NCBI RefSeq assembly: GCF_034424375.1
Contig: NZ_CP139965.1
Span: 3,038,001 to 3,102,000, forward strand
Length of the DNA: 64,000 nucleotides
Direction of reading: 5' to 3'
From: Paraburkholderia kururiensis
GTDB taxonomy: Bacteria > Pseudomonadota > Gammaproteobacteria > Burkholderiales > Burkholderiaceae
Shown: piece after piece, positions 36,567 to 45,446 of the stretch
Position numbering within the stretch: the first letter of the stretch is position 1
How the letters are laid out: every line of letters begins with the position of its first letter
Program-made: the position numbers and the translations under genes
The notes under the pieces: generated by a model
What the model saw: only the letters and a program-made list of their open reading frames with translations
Told to the model about the DNA's origin: nothing
The model's database searches: none

Positions 36567-39500
36567 ATGACGATTGAGACGCCGAAGCTCGGCATTTCCG
36601 GCCGCGTTGCCGCGTTCTTTCTCGAGAACCGCATCACGCCGCTCATTGCGCTCGTCGCCCTGCTGCTCGGCCTCTTCGCCATGGTGATGACGCCGCGCGA
36701 AGAAGAGCCGCAGATCAACGTCACGATGGCGAACGTGCTCGTGCCCTTCCCGGGCGCGAGTGCGCGCGACGTGGAGCGCATGGTGGCGGGACCGGCCGAG
36801 CAGGTGCTCGCGCAGATCAGCGGCATCGAACACGTGATGTCCGTGTCGCGCCCGGGGCTTGCGGTGCTCACGGTGCAGTTCAAGGTGGGCGTGCCGCGCA
36901 CGGAAGCGCTCGTGCGGCTCTACGACACCGTGTTTTCCAACCAGGACTGGCTGCCGAAAAACCTCGGCGTCCTGCCGCCGCTCATCAAGCCCAAAGGCAT
37001 CGACGACGTGCCCATCGTCGTGCTCACGCTCTCCTCCACGCGCCAAGGCGGCAATGCATACGATCTGGAGCGCGTGGGCCATTCCATCGAGGCAGAACTG
37101 AAGCGTGTGCCCGGCACGCGCGAAGTGACCACCATTGGCGGCCCGCAACGCGCCGTCAACGTGCTGCTCGATCCTGGTCGCATGCGCGCGGCGGGCATCA
37201 CGGTAGACGATCTACGGCGCGTGCTCGTTGCCGCCAATGCGAGTGCAACGGTGGGCGACCTCGTGCGGGAGAACAGCAGCATCCACGTCGAAAGCGGCCC
37301 GGTGCTGGAAAACGCGCGCGACGTGGGCGACGTGATCGTCGCGGTCCACAACGGTCACCCCGTGTTCGTCTCCGACGTGGCAACCGTGATGGAAGGCCCG
37401 CCCGCGCCCACGCACTACGTGTGGGAAGGCATCGCCGGCACGCATCCCGCGCAGTATCCGGCCGTCTCCGTCACGGTCACCAAGAAGGCCGGCGAAAACG
37501 CGGTCACGGTCGCGAAGAACGTACTGCAACGGGTAGACACGCTGCGCAACACCGTGATCCCCGCCGACGTGCAGGTGGAAGTGGCGCGCGACTACGGCGT
37601 GACGGCCAATGCGAAGGCGATGAAGCTGATCGAGAAGCTCGCGTTCGCGACCACCTCGGTCGTGGTGCTCGTGCTCTTCGCGCTCGGCTGGCGCGAGGCG
37701 TCGGTGGTCGGCGTGGCCGTGATCCTCACGCTCACCGCGACGCTCTTCGCATCGTGGGCCTGGGGCTTCACGCTGAACCGCGTGTCGCTGTTCGCGTTGA
37801 TTCTCTCGATCGGCATTCTCGTGGACGATGCCATCGTCGTGGTCGAGAACATTCACCGCCACCGGCAACTGGAACCTCATGCGCCGCTCGCATCCGTGAT
37901 TCCGCGCGCCGTGGACGAGGTGGGCGGCCCCACCATTCTCGCCACGCTCACGGTGATTGCGGCGCTGCTTCCCATGGCATTCGTCACGGGCTTGATGGGG
38001 CCGTACATGAGCCCTATTCCGATCAACGCGAGCATGGGCATGGCCATCTCGCTGTCCGTCGCGTTCATCGTCACGCCGTGGCTCTCGCGCATGTGGCTGG
38101 CGCACGGCCATCACGGCGCCGACGGCTCTGACGGCACGAACGGCGAGGGAGTCCAGGGCAAGTTGCGCGCGAAGCTCCAGCCGTTCTTTGCCCGCGCGTT
38201 CGCGCCGTTTCTGGACGAGACGCGCGGCTCGCGCAACCGCAAGCTGCTGTGGCTCGGCGTGGCGGGCGCCATTGCGCTGTCACTCGCGCTGCCCGTGCTT
38301 CAGCTCGTCGTGCTGAAGATGCTGCCCTTCGACAACAAGTCGGAGTTCCAGGTCGTGGTCGACATGCCCGAAGGCACGCCGCTCGAACGCACGGCAAGCG
38401 TGCTGAACGAGATGGGCGCCTACCTCGCCACGGTGCCGGAGACGGCGACCTGGCAGGCCTACGCCGGGCTCAGTGCGCCCATCAACTTCAACGGACTCGT
38501 GCGTCAGTACTACCTGCGCGCAGGTGGCAACGTGGGCGACATCCAGGTCAATCTCGTCGAGCAGTCGAAGCGCCACCGGCAAAGCCATGCCATAGCGACG
38601 TCGGTGCGGCCCGCGCTGGAGCGGATCGCACAGCGTAACGGCGCGCGCGTGAAGGTGGTGGAAGTGCCGCCCGGACCGCCGGTGCTCGCACCCATCGTGG
38701 CCGAGGTGTACGGCGCAGATGCGCCGCAGCGCAATGCCGTCGCGCATGCGGTGCGCGGCGTGTTCGCCGCGACGCCGGGCGTGGTCGACATCGACGACAG
38801 CACCGTGGTGGCCGCGGCCCAGCGCGACTTCGAACTCGACCGGCGCAAGGCGGGCCTCGTCGGCGTATCGCAGCAGGACGTCGCCCAGACGCTGCGCACA
38901 GGGCTCACCGGCGACGACGTCACCTATGTCCGCGACGGCAGCAAATTTCCCGCGCCCGTGCACCTTGCGTTGCCCGCCACCCTGGGCGGCGACGCGTCGG
39001 CCCTGCTCGCATTGACCGTGCGCGGCAGCGAGGGGCAGCTCGTACCGCTCTCTGAACTGGTGCGACAGCGCGACACCCACATCGAGCAGCCCATCTATCA
39101 CAAGGACCTGCTGCCGGTGACCTACGTGGTGGGCGACATGGCCGGCAAGGTGGACAGCCCGCTCTACGGCATGTTCGAGATGCGCAGTCGCCTCGCGAAG
39201 CTGCCCGTGCCGGGAGGCGGCACGCTCGGCGAATGGTTCGTGAGCCAGCCCGACGACCCGTATCGCGGCTTCTCCATTAAGTGGGACGGCGAATGGCAGG
39301 TCACCTACGAAACGTTCCGCGACATGGGCATTGCCTACGCGGTGGGCCTCGTGCTCATCTATCTGCTCGTGGTCGCAGAGTTCGGCTCGTACCTCACGCC
39401 GCTCATCATCATGGCGCCCATCCCGCTCACCATCATCGGCGTGATGCCGGGGCACGCGCTGCTGGGTGCGCAGTTCACGGCGACGTCGATGATCGGCATG

Positions 39501-39833
39501 ATCGCGCTCGCCGGCATCATCGTGCGCAATTCGATCCTGCTGGTGGACTTCATCAATCTGCAGGTGGCAGCGGGCGTGCCGTTTCGCGACGCGGTCGTGC
39601 AGTCGGCCGCCACGCGCGCGCAGCCCATTCTGCTTACGGCGGTGGCCGCGATGATCGGCGCGCTCTTCATCCTCGACGACCCGATCTTCAATGGCCTCGC
39701 CGTCTCGCTCATCTTCGGGGTGCTGGTCTCGACACTGCTCACGCTCGTAGTGATCCCGCTGCTCTACTACACGGCGTACCGGCGGCGTTTCGCGGCCGCG
39801 CCGTCCTCTCCGTCTTTCCCTTCCCACTCCTAA
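36567..39833 (+). CDS. RND efflux permease (AcrB-type, HAE-like)
   Basis: A 1088-residue proton-driven pump from ATG 36567, 16 bases after the adaptor. The two-fold RND layout is clear: helix 1 at about 22-42, a large periplasmic loop, helices 2-6, then the repeat. The helix-4 motif 'GILVDDAIVVVENI' (around residue 415) carries the paired Asp of the proton relay in the HAE (organic substrate) form, not the heavy-metal CzcA form. The substrate cannot be read from sequence. Its control by a persulfide-type ArsR regulator and the nearby SQR remnant suggest a link with sulfur stress. Confidence 0.95.
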   Translation: MTIETPKLGISGRVAAFFLENRITPLIALVALLLGLFAMVMTPREEEPQINVTMANVLVPFPGASARDVERMVAGPAEQVLAQISGIEHVMSVSRPGLAVLTVQFKVGVPRTEALVRLYDTVFSNQDWLPKNLGVLPPLIKPKGIDDVPIVVLTLSSTRQGGNAYDLERVGHSIEAELKRVPGTREVTTIGGPQRAVNVLLDPGRMRAAGITVDDLRRVLVAANASATVGDLVRENSSIHVESGPVLENARDVGDVIVAVHNGHPVFVSDVATVMEGPPAPTHYVWEGIAGTHPAQYPAVSVTVTKKAGENAVTVAKNVLQRVDTLRNTVIPADVQVEVARDYGVTANAKAMKLIEKLAFATTSVVVLVLFALGWREASVVGVAVILTLTATLFASWAWGFTLNRVSLFALILSIGILVDDAIVVVENIHRHRQLEPHAPLASVIPRAVDEVGGPTILATLTVIAALLPMAFVTGLMGPYMSPIPINASMGMAISLSVAFIVTPWLSRMWLAHGHHGADGSDGTNGEGVQGKLRAKLQPFFARAFAPFLDETRGSRNRKLLWLGVAGAIALSLALPVLQLVVLKMLPFDNKSEFQVVVDMPEGTPLERTASVLNEMGAYLATVPETATWQAYAGLSAPINFNGLVRQYYLRAGGNVGDIQVNLVEQSKRHRQSHAIATSVRPALERIAQRNGARVKVVEVPPGPPVLAPIVAEVYGADAPQRNAVAHAVRGVFAATPGVVDIDDSTVVAAAQRDFELDRRKAGLVGVSQQDVAQTLRTGLTGDDVTYVRDGSKFPAPVHLALPATLGGDASALLALTVRGSEGQLVPLSELVRQRDTHIEQPIYHKDLLPVTYVVGDMAGKVDSPLYGMFEMRSRLAKLPVPGGGTLGEWFVSQPDDPYRGFSIKWDGEWQVTYETFRDMGIAYAVGLVLIYLLVVAEFGSYLTPLIIMAPIPLTIIGVMPGHALLGAQFTATSMIGMIALAGIIVRNSILLVDFINLQVAAGVPFRDAVVQSAATRAQPILLTAVAAMIGALFILDDPIFNGLAVSLIFGVLVSTLLTLVVIPLLYYTAYRRRFAAAPSSPSFPSHS

Positions 39834-39843
39834 GGAGTCGATC

Positions 39844-40053
39844 ATGACCTCCTGGCAAATCACGCGCGTCTTCGCGGGCATCGTCATCCTCGCAACGCTG
39901 GCGCTCGGCGCGCCGGCCAGTCCGCTTTTCATGAGCAGCGGGTGGTTCTGGGTCACGGCATTCGTGGGCGCCAACCTGCTGCAGAGCGGCTTGACGCAGT
40001 GGTGTCCGATGGAAATCTTCCTGCGCAAGCTCGGCGTGCGCGGCGGTGCATGA
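39844..40053 (+). CDS. DUF2892 small membrane protein (YgaP-type inner-membrane domain)
   Basis: 69 residues with two hydrophobic helices and the family end 'QSGLTQWCPMEIFLRKLGV', where Cys54-Pro is the conserved spot. DUF2892 domains are often fused to or encoded beside rhodaneses and sulfur-trafficking proteins, as in E. coli YgaP. AAGGAG precedes ATG 39844. It sits ten bases after the RND permease and before the outer-membrane channel gene, so it is part of the operon. A sulfur-related role is inference from the family and the BigR-like regulator. Confidence 0.9.
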   Translation: MTSWQITRVFAGIVILATLALGAPASPLFMSSGWFWVTAFVGANLLQSGLTQWCPMEIFLRKLGVRGGA

Positions 40054-40095
40054 AGCGCGGGGGCCGATGATGTCGCGTACCGAACGGTGGCTGCC

Positions 40096-41478
40096 ATGAA
40101 ATTCAGCCTTGCTGCATGGGCGATCGCGCTCGCGGCGGTCAGTTCAGCGGCACACGCCGAGACCGACCTGCTCGCCGCCGCCCACGATGCGCTCGCGCAC
40201 GATCCGGTCTATGCCGCCGCCGTGGCCCAGAACCAGGCCGATGCGACGCGCCGCAAACAAGGCCGCGCGGGCTTCCTGCCCCAGGTCTTCGCGACCGGCA
40301 ACGTGCGCTACGGAACCGTCGATCAGGAAACGACCGGCGCGCACTTTGCCGGCGGCGGGTTCGGTTCGAGCAACGGCATCGCGTTCGATACACGCGCGGC
40401 GGGCGCCACGGGTGCAGGCTGGGCCGTGACGATCAAGGAGAACCTCTACAGCGCGGCAAAAAACGCCGACGCGAGGCAGATGAACAACGCGGCCGACGCG
40501 GGCGACGCCTCGCTGCGGCTCGCGCGGCAAACGCTGCTGCTCCAGGTTGCCCAGGCGTACTTCGCCGTGCTCGCGGCCGAAGACGACGTCGCCGCGTTGA
40601 AGTCCACGCGCGAAGCGGCGCTCGAAGCGAGCCGCATCGCCCAGGGCCGCTTCGAAGCGGGCGATACCGCGATCACCAACGTCAACGACGCCAAGGCGCG
40701 TGCCGATCTCGCCCAAGCACAGATGCTGGCCGCGCAAACGGCGCTCGACCTCAAGCGCGCCGAACTGCGCGACCTCACCGGCAATCCCGACACGGCGCTG
40801 CGCCGCCCCGGCAACACGGCGGCCGGGAAGTCCGCGTTGGAGTCCCTCCAGGCGGGCGACTTCGCCGACTGGCAGTCGCGCGCCATGACCGGCAATCCGC
40901 TGATCGAACTGCGCCGGCTCGGCGTGGACAACGCACAGGCCGAAACGTCGCGCTATCGGCCCGGCGCCGGCACGACGGTCGATGCGTTCGCCTCGTACAT
41001 CGGCGACCGCATGAACGGTGCAGGCTACGGCGGCAACAGCTCGATGCGCAGCAACAGCGCCGTGGTCGGCATCATGGTCACCATTCCGCTCTACACGGGC
41101 GGCCTGCGCAGCGCGAAGGCCGAAGAAAGCGCAGCGCTCCTCAACCGCGCGGGGCTGGACGAAGACGCCGCGCGCGTCGCCGTTGCGCGCGAAGTGCGGC
41201 AAGCGTTCCTCGGCTTGCAGAGTTCGAAGGTCCAGGTCACGGCGCTCACGCAGGCGCTGCACTCGGCCGAACTGCAACTGGACGCCAACCGCACAGCCTT
41301 CGAGGCAGGTGATCGGCCTTCGATCGATGTGCTCAACGCCGGGCAGGCGTTGTTCGCGACGCGACGCGATCTGGCGGCGGCGCGCTATCAGATTGCGCTG
41401 AACCAGCTGCGGCTTGCTGCGGCGGCCGGGGAACTGGACGAGGAGCAGCTCGCACGGATCAACGCGATGCTGCGCTGA
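40096..41478 (+). CDS. TolC-family outer-membrane efflux channel
   Basis: 460 residues with a signal peptide ('MKFSLAAWAIALAAVSSAAHA') and two OEP repeats rich in Ala/Gln/Arg coiled-coil helices, for example 'LLLQVAQAYFAVLAAEDDVAAL' (shortened here) and 'AVAREVRQAFLGLQSSKVQV'. It is the outer-membrane exit duct for the RND pump encoded directly upstream. ATG 40096 fits the signal peptide better than GTG 40087. It is the last intact gene of the adaptor-permease-DUF2892-channel operon. Confidence 0.94.
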   Translation: MKFSLAAWAIALAAVSSAAHAETDLLAAAHDALAHDPVYAAAVAQNQADATRRKQGRAGFLPQVFATGNVRYGTVDQETTGAHFAGGGFGSSNGIAFDTRAAGATGAGWAVTIKENLYSAAKNADARQMNNAADAGDASLRLARQTLLLQVAQAYFAVLAAEDDVAALKSTREAALEASRIAQGRFEAGDTAITNVNDAKARADLAQAQMLAAQTALDLKRAELRDLTGNPDTALRRPGNTAAGKSALESLQAGDFADWQSRAMTGNPLIELRRLGVDNAQAETSRYRPGAGTTVDAFASYIGDRMNGAGYGGNSSMRSNSAVVGIMVTIPLYTGGLRSAKAEESAALLNRAGLDEDAARVAVAREVRQAFLGLQSSKVQVTALTQALHSAELQLDANRTAFEAGDRPSIDVLNAGQALFATRRDLAAARYQIALNQLRLAAAAGELDEEQLARINAMLR

Positions 41479-41575
41479 TCGCATGGGTCGCGCGGACCGT
41501 ACCGCTCCATGGAGAAGAAGGCGGGCGACAGAAAGAGATTCCCGGCGCCACGTGCGCACCCAAGGAGGAGACACC

Positions 41576-41808
41576 ATGGCTCATATCGTGATTCTGGGGG
41601 CAGGCCTCGGCGGCCTGTCGATGGCCTACGCAATGCGCAAGGCGGCACGTCACGACGATCGGGTCACGGTCGTGGCGGGCGGACAGGTCCTTGCCATTTC
41701 GTGCCGATCGAGGTGATACGCGTGCCCACTGGCGTGTCGAAAATGGGATTCCTGATCGAGTCGACGGTGAGCGTGACGGCGGGGATTGGCTGGGAACGAA
41801 GAAGCTGA
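41576..41808 (+). pseudogene. Decayed sulfide:quinone oxidoreductase (SQR/FCC-like) remnant
   Basis: ATG 41576 has a strong AAGGAGGAG site. The first frame encodes an FAD-binding start 'MAHIVILGAGLGGLSMAYAM' followed by 'RKAARHDDRVTVVAGG', typical of SQR-like flavoproteins, then stops at 41716. In another frame 'CHFVPIEVI' resembles the next SQR block, and 'VPTGVSKMGFLIESTVSV' resembles the far C-terminal 'VPKTGFMIESM' region. About 300 central residues are missing. So the gene has a large internal deletion plus a frameshift, while its ribosome site remains intact. Confidence 0.72.
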
Positions 41809-41848
41809 AGGCGTGATGCTTCTTCGTGAGCAGTGAAATTCACGTGGG

Positions 41849-41892
41849 AAAAAACAGAAAGGGGTTACCGGCCGGAAGGCGGGTAACCCCTT
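41849..41892 (-). terminator. Rho-independent terminator of tRNA-Pro
   Basis: AAGGGGTTACC and GGTAACCCCTT form a long stem. On the minus strand it is followed by a T-rich run (TTTCTGTTTTTT). It lies directly after the tRNA. Confidence 0.88.
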
Positions 41893-41900
41893 GGTGTTGC

Positions 41901-41977
41901 TGGTCGGAGCGATAGGATTCGAACCTACGACCCTCTGATCCCAAATCAGATGCGCTACCAGGCTGCGCTACGCTCCG
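41901..41977 (-). tRNA. tRNA-Pro (anticodon UGG)
   Basis: The 77-base cloverleaf is complete: acceptor CGGAGCG/CGCTCCG, D arm GCGC…GCGC, anticodon arm TCTGA/TCAGA with loop TTTGGGA (anticodon TGG), T arm GTAGG-TTCGAAT-CCTAT, discriminator A, and an encoded CCA end at 41901-41903. Confidence 0.97.
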
Positions 41978-42112
41978 AGCAATCCGACATTCTAACCAGA
42001 ACGCGTACTAGCCGTCAAACTGAGGGAACGCCTGCCGCCCGCTCACAGCGTCTTGCCGCTCCGGGCGTCCCGCATGCACCATGCGAGATACGCCAACCCA
42101 AGGAGACGCCAC

Positions 42113-42574
42113 ATGAACCTCATCCTATGGCGCCACGCCGAAGCCGAGGACATCGCCGCCACCGATCTCGCGCGCCAGCTCACCACGCGCGGCCGCAAGC
42201 AGGCGCAAAACGTTGCGCGGTGGCTCAGGTCCCGGCTTGACGAGGATGCCGTCGTCATCGCGAGCCCCGCCACGCGAACGGTGCAGACCGCGGAGGCGCT
42301 CTCGGACCAATACCGTGTCGTGCGCGACATCGCACCGGGCGCGAGCGCAGGCGACATCCTTTCCGCGGCCGGTTGGCCTCACGGCATCGCGTCGACGGTG
42401 GTCGTGGTCGGGCATCAACCCACGCTCGGCGAAGTCGCTGCGCTGCTGCTCACGGGCAACGGCGAAAACAGTTGGGCCGTGAAGAAAAGCGGGCTATGGT
42501 GGTTCGAAAGCCGCGAGCGTAATGGCCATGACCAGGCCGTCCTGCGCGCCGTCATGAGCCCGGATCTGGTCTGA
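42113..42574 (+). CDS. sixA: SixA-like phosphohistidine phosphatase
   Basis: 153 residues from ATG 42113 with AAGGAG upstream. The RHx motif of the histidine phosphatase superfamily is at residues 7-8 ('LILWRHAEAED'), the second basic block is 'SPATRTVQTAEAL', and the second His is in 'VVVVGHQPTLGE'. SixA removes phosphate from phosphohistidines such as those of nitrogen-PTS proteins. It is followed by olsB and the polyphosphate genes. Confidence 0.9.
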   Translation: MNLILWRHAEAEDIAATDLARQLTTRGRKQAQNVARWLRSRLDEDAVVIASPATRTVQTAEALSDQYRVVRDIAPGASAGDILSAAGWPHGIASTVVVVGHQPTLGEVAALLLTGNGENSWAVKKSGLWWFESRERNGHDQAVLRAVMSPDLV

Positions 42575-42742
42575 ATACAGAAGGCATAAAAAGCGCGAAA
42601 GGGTCGTTCCGCGCTCGACGGGTCGCGCATGTCAGCCTTACGATACGTCATCGAATCGTCACTCGTTTGCCATGGAAGCGTCACCCGTCATTACTATATT
42701 TGGCGCTCAAGTGAAGCCCCTTTTTACGACCAGGAACGCCAC

Positions 42743-43561
42743 ATGCGAGAACTGCCGACGCCCACCCTGCCCCTCGCTTCGATTCCGTTCGAGCCGCGTC
42801 GGCGTCTGCCGCACGCGGAGGAAACGATCACAGCCCAGCATCGGCTGCAGGTGGCCTGGGCACGCAGCGACGAAGAGCTTCGCGAAGCGCAGCGTCTGCG
42901 TTACCGCGTTTTCGCCGAGGAAATGGGCGCGCGTCTCACGGGTCCCGTCGGCCTCGATGTCGACGCATTCGACGCCTATTGCGACCACCTGCTCGTTCGC
43001 GATCTCGACACGCTGAAGGTCGTCGGCACCTACCGCGTGCTGCCGCCGTATCAGGCGGCGCGCATCGGCCGTCTTTATGCCGAGGGCGAATTCGACATTT
43101 CGCGCCTCACGCATCTGCGCTCGAAGATGGTCGAAGTGGGCCGTTCGTGCGTGCATCCCGACTATCGCAGCGGTTCGGTGATCATGTCGCTGTGGGCCGG
43201 TCTTGGCTCGTACATGATGCAGAACGGCTACGAAACGATGCTGGGTTGCGCGAGCGTGCCGATGGTGGACGGTGGCCACTATGCTGCGAACCTCTACGCA
43301 TCGCTCGACGAAAGCGCACTTACGGCGCCGGAATATCGCGCGTTCCCGCACACGCCGCTGCCTGTGGACGAGCTGCGCACGGGCGCCGTTGCGGTGGCGC
43401 CTCCGCTCGTGAAGGGCTATCTGCGCCTTGGTGCGAAGATCTGCGGCGCGCCGGCCTGGGACCCCGACTTCAACACGGCCGACTTCCTCACGCTGTTCCG
43501 CCTCTCGGAAATCAACGCGCGCTACGCCCGCCACTTCCTGGGCGACGCGTTGCCGCGCTGA
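42743..43561 (+). CDS. olsB: OlsB, L-ornithine N-alpha-acyltransferase (GNAT)
   Basis: 272 residues from ATG 42743, preceded by AGGAA. The GNAT-like core 'REAQRLRYRVFAEEMGARL' and 'VGTYRVLPPYQAARIGRLY' and the 'EVGRSCVHPDYRSG' block are those of OlsB/hemolysin-type acyltransferases. OlsB attaches a 3-hydroxy fatty acid to ornithine in the first step of ornithine lipid synthesis; OlsA would finish it and is not in this window. Ornithine lipids replace phospholipids during phosphate limitation, which fits the phosphate genes next door. Confidence 0.88.
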   Translation: MRELPTPTLPLASIPFEPRRRLPHAEETITAQHRLQVAWARSDEELREAQRLRYRVFAEEMGARLTGPVGLDVDAFDAYCDHLLVRDLDTLKVVGTYRVLPPYQAARIGRLYAEGEFDISRLTHLRSKMVEVGRSCVHPDYRSGSVIMSLWAGLGSYMMQNGYETMLGCASVPMVDGGHYAANLYASLDESALTAPEYRAFPHTPLPVDELRTGAVAVAPPLVKGYLRLGAKICGAPAWDPDFNTADFLTLFRLSEINARYARHFLGDALPR

Positions 43562-43587
43562 AATCCGCGCAGACGCAGCAGTCGCGT

Positions 43588-43625
43588 GAACAAAAAAAGC
43601 CCGGCATGCCGGGCTTTTTTTATCG
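43588..43625. terminator. Bidirectional terminator between olsB and ppx
   Basis: The perfect hairpin AAAAAAAGCCCGGC / GCCGGGCTTTTTTT serves both convergent genes. Confidence 0.92.
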
Positions 43626-43677
43626 GGACGTCGAACGAAGCGGCACCTCATGAAGATGTGCCGCCGCGGCGAAAATC

Positions 43678-45189
43678 CTACTTGTCCGTGTAGACCACAC
43701 GATACGGAATGCCAACCTTTTCCCATTCCGCCGCTTCCTGGATGAGGCTGTAGTCGGTCAGCGGATTGTTCACCACCCATTCCTTCGGCAAGCGCACTTC
43801 GTAACCATTGCCCTCGCGGGCCACAGTGATCTCGGGCAAGCCGACGTCGGCACGGCGCCGGGACAGCAACGCGGCGAGCCGCAGACAAAACAGCAGTTGC
43901 CACTCCACTTCGCGCGTCTGCGAGAGCTTGCCCAGCTTGCCGGCGTGGCCGAGCACGAGCGCCGCAAGGCGCGCCTGATCGGTACGCGAGAAACCCGGCA
44001 TGTCCGCGTTGCTCGCGATATACGCCGAATGCTTGTGATAAGCGCTGTGCGAAATGGAAAGTCCGATCTCGTGCAGCGACGCCGCCCACGAAATGAACAT
44101 GCGGTTCTCGGCACTCACCTCCTCGTCGGCCTCTTCGAACTGATCGTAGAACTGCACGGCGAGGTCGCCGATGCGCGCCGCCTGCGCGCGGTCCACACCG
44201 TAACGGCGCATGAAGCCTTCCACCGTCACGGTACGCATGTCCTCGTGTTGCGACCGGCCCAAGAGGTCGTAGAGCACGCCAAGACGCAGCGCACCGTCGG
44301 TCGTATCGACGTAGTCGATACCGAGCTCGTCGAATACCGCAATCATGATCGACAGTCCGCCCGCGAGTACCGGCACGCGATCAGCCTTGAGGGCAACGAG
44401 CTTGAGCCGGTTGACGTTCTCGGCCTTGATCAATGCGCGCTTCAACCGCTCCAGGCCGCCGCGCGAAATGCCGTGCGTAATGCCGGCGTCGTTGAAGCCG
44501 TTCGCCTCCACGAGTTCGGCCAGCGCGCGTGCGGTGCCCGACGAACCCACGGCCTGCTCCCAGCCCGCCTCTTTGTATTCGGTCGAGATGATCTGGATTT
44601 CGCGGCGCGCAGCGAGCTCGGCCTGACGCATGGTGTACTCGTCGACGTTGCCTGCCGGAAAGAAGCCGCGGCTATGGCTCACGCAGCCGATATACAGGCT
44701 CTCCATCTTGATGGGCGTGTAATGCTGGCCGATGATGAATTCGGTCGAGCCGCCGCCGATATCGACCACGAGCCGCTTGCCCGCGCTCGCGGGCACCGAA
44801 TGTGCTGCGCCCGCATAGATGAGCCGCGCTTCCTCACGGCCCGCGATAACCTCGATCGGAAAGCCGAGCGCCGCTTCCGCCTCCACGAGAAACTCGCGCG
44901 CGTTCTTCGCGATACGCAGCGTGTTGGTGGCCACCGCACGCACGTGATCAGGATGAAAATCGCGCAACCGTTCGCCGAAACGCTTCAGAGCGTCCCAGCC
45001 GCGCACCTGCGATGCGCGGTCGAGCATCTTGTCTTTCGAAAGGCCGGCGGCGAGGCGTACCGGTTCGCGCAGGGCATCGACCTGGTAGATCTGGCTGCCG
45101 GCTTCGGTCTCTTCGACGCGGCCGACGATCAGCCGGAAACTGTTGGAGCCGAGATCCACTGCGGCGAGAAGATGCGGAGTATTGACCAT
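43678..45189 (-). CDS. ppx: Exopolyphosphatase (Ppx/GppA)
   Basis: About 503 residues from ATG 45189 ('MVNTPHLLAAVDLGSN'). The ASKHA phosphatase motifs 'AVDLGSNSFRLIV' and 'VVDIGGGSTEFIIG' are intact, and a C-terminal HD-like domain follows ('SWAASLHEIGLSISHS'). It removes terminal phosphate from inorganic polyphosphate, or pppGpp gamma-phosphate in some members. In-frame starts at 45207, 45258 and 45279 would add up to 30 residues. It is divergent from ppk, the polymer-making enzyme. Confidence 0.93.
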   Translation of the reverse strand: MVNTPHLLAAVDLGSNSFRLIVGRVEETEAGSQIYQVDALREPVRLAAGLSKDKMLDRASQVRGWDALKRFGERLRDFHPDHVRAVATNTLRIAKNAREFLVEAEAALGFPIEVIAGREEARLIYAGAAHSVPASAGKRLVVDIGGGSTEFIIGQHYTPIKMESLYIGCVSHSRGFFPAGNVDEYTMRQAELAARREIQIISTEYKEAGWEQAVGSSGTARALAELVEANGFNDAGITHGISRGGLERLKRALIKAENVNRLKLVALKADRVPVLAGGLSIMIAVFDELGIDYVDTTDGALRLGVLYDLLGRSQHEDMRTVTVEGFMRRYGVDRAQAARIGDLAVQFYDQFEEADEEVSAENRMFISWAASLHEIGLSISHSAYHKHSAYIASNADMPGFSRTDQARLAALVLGHAGKLGKLSQTREVEWQLLFCLRLAALLSRRRADVGLPEITVAREGNGYEVRLPKEWVVNNPLTDYSLIQEAAEWEKVGIPYRVVYTDK

Positions 45190-45446
45190 CGATTGAGCGG
45201 GTTCCATACGCGCGAGCAAGGCCGCACGGGCCAGCGCAGCGCTGTTCAAAGTCGCCATTTTAAGCGTTGCGGACCTCACGATGTCGCTCCTCGCGCCCGA
45301 ATACTGCTCAATACCGAATCCTATTTACGGCGGCACGAAAATACAGCGTAGAATTTGTGACAGTCCGAATTTCATAAGAATGCCACGTTACTGTGAGAAT
45401 TTCCGACGGTCCTCTAAAGTCTACCGACACGCCATTCTCCCAACCG

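Noticed and set aside
45345..45375. Pho box between ppx and ppk
   Set aside because: A single CTGTCAC half-site is present, but no second repeat lies at the 11-base spacing.
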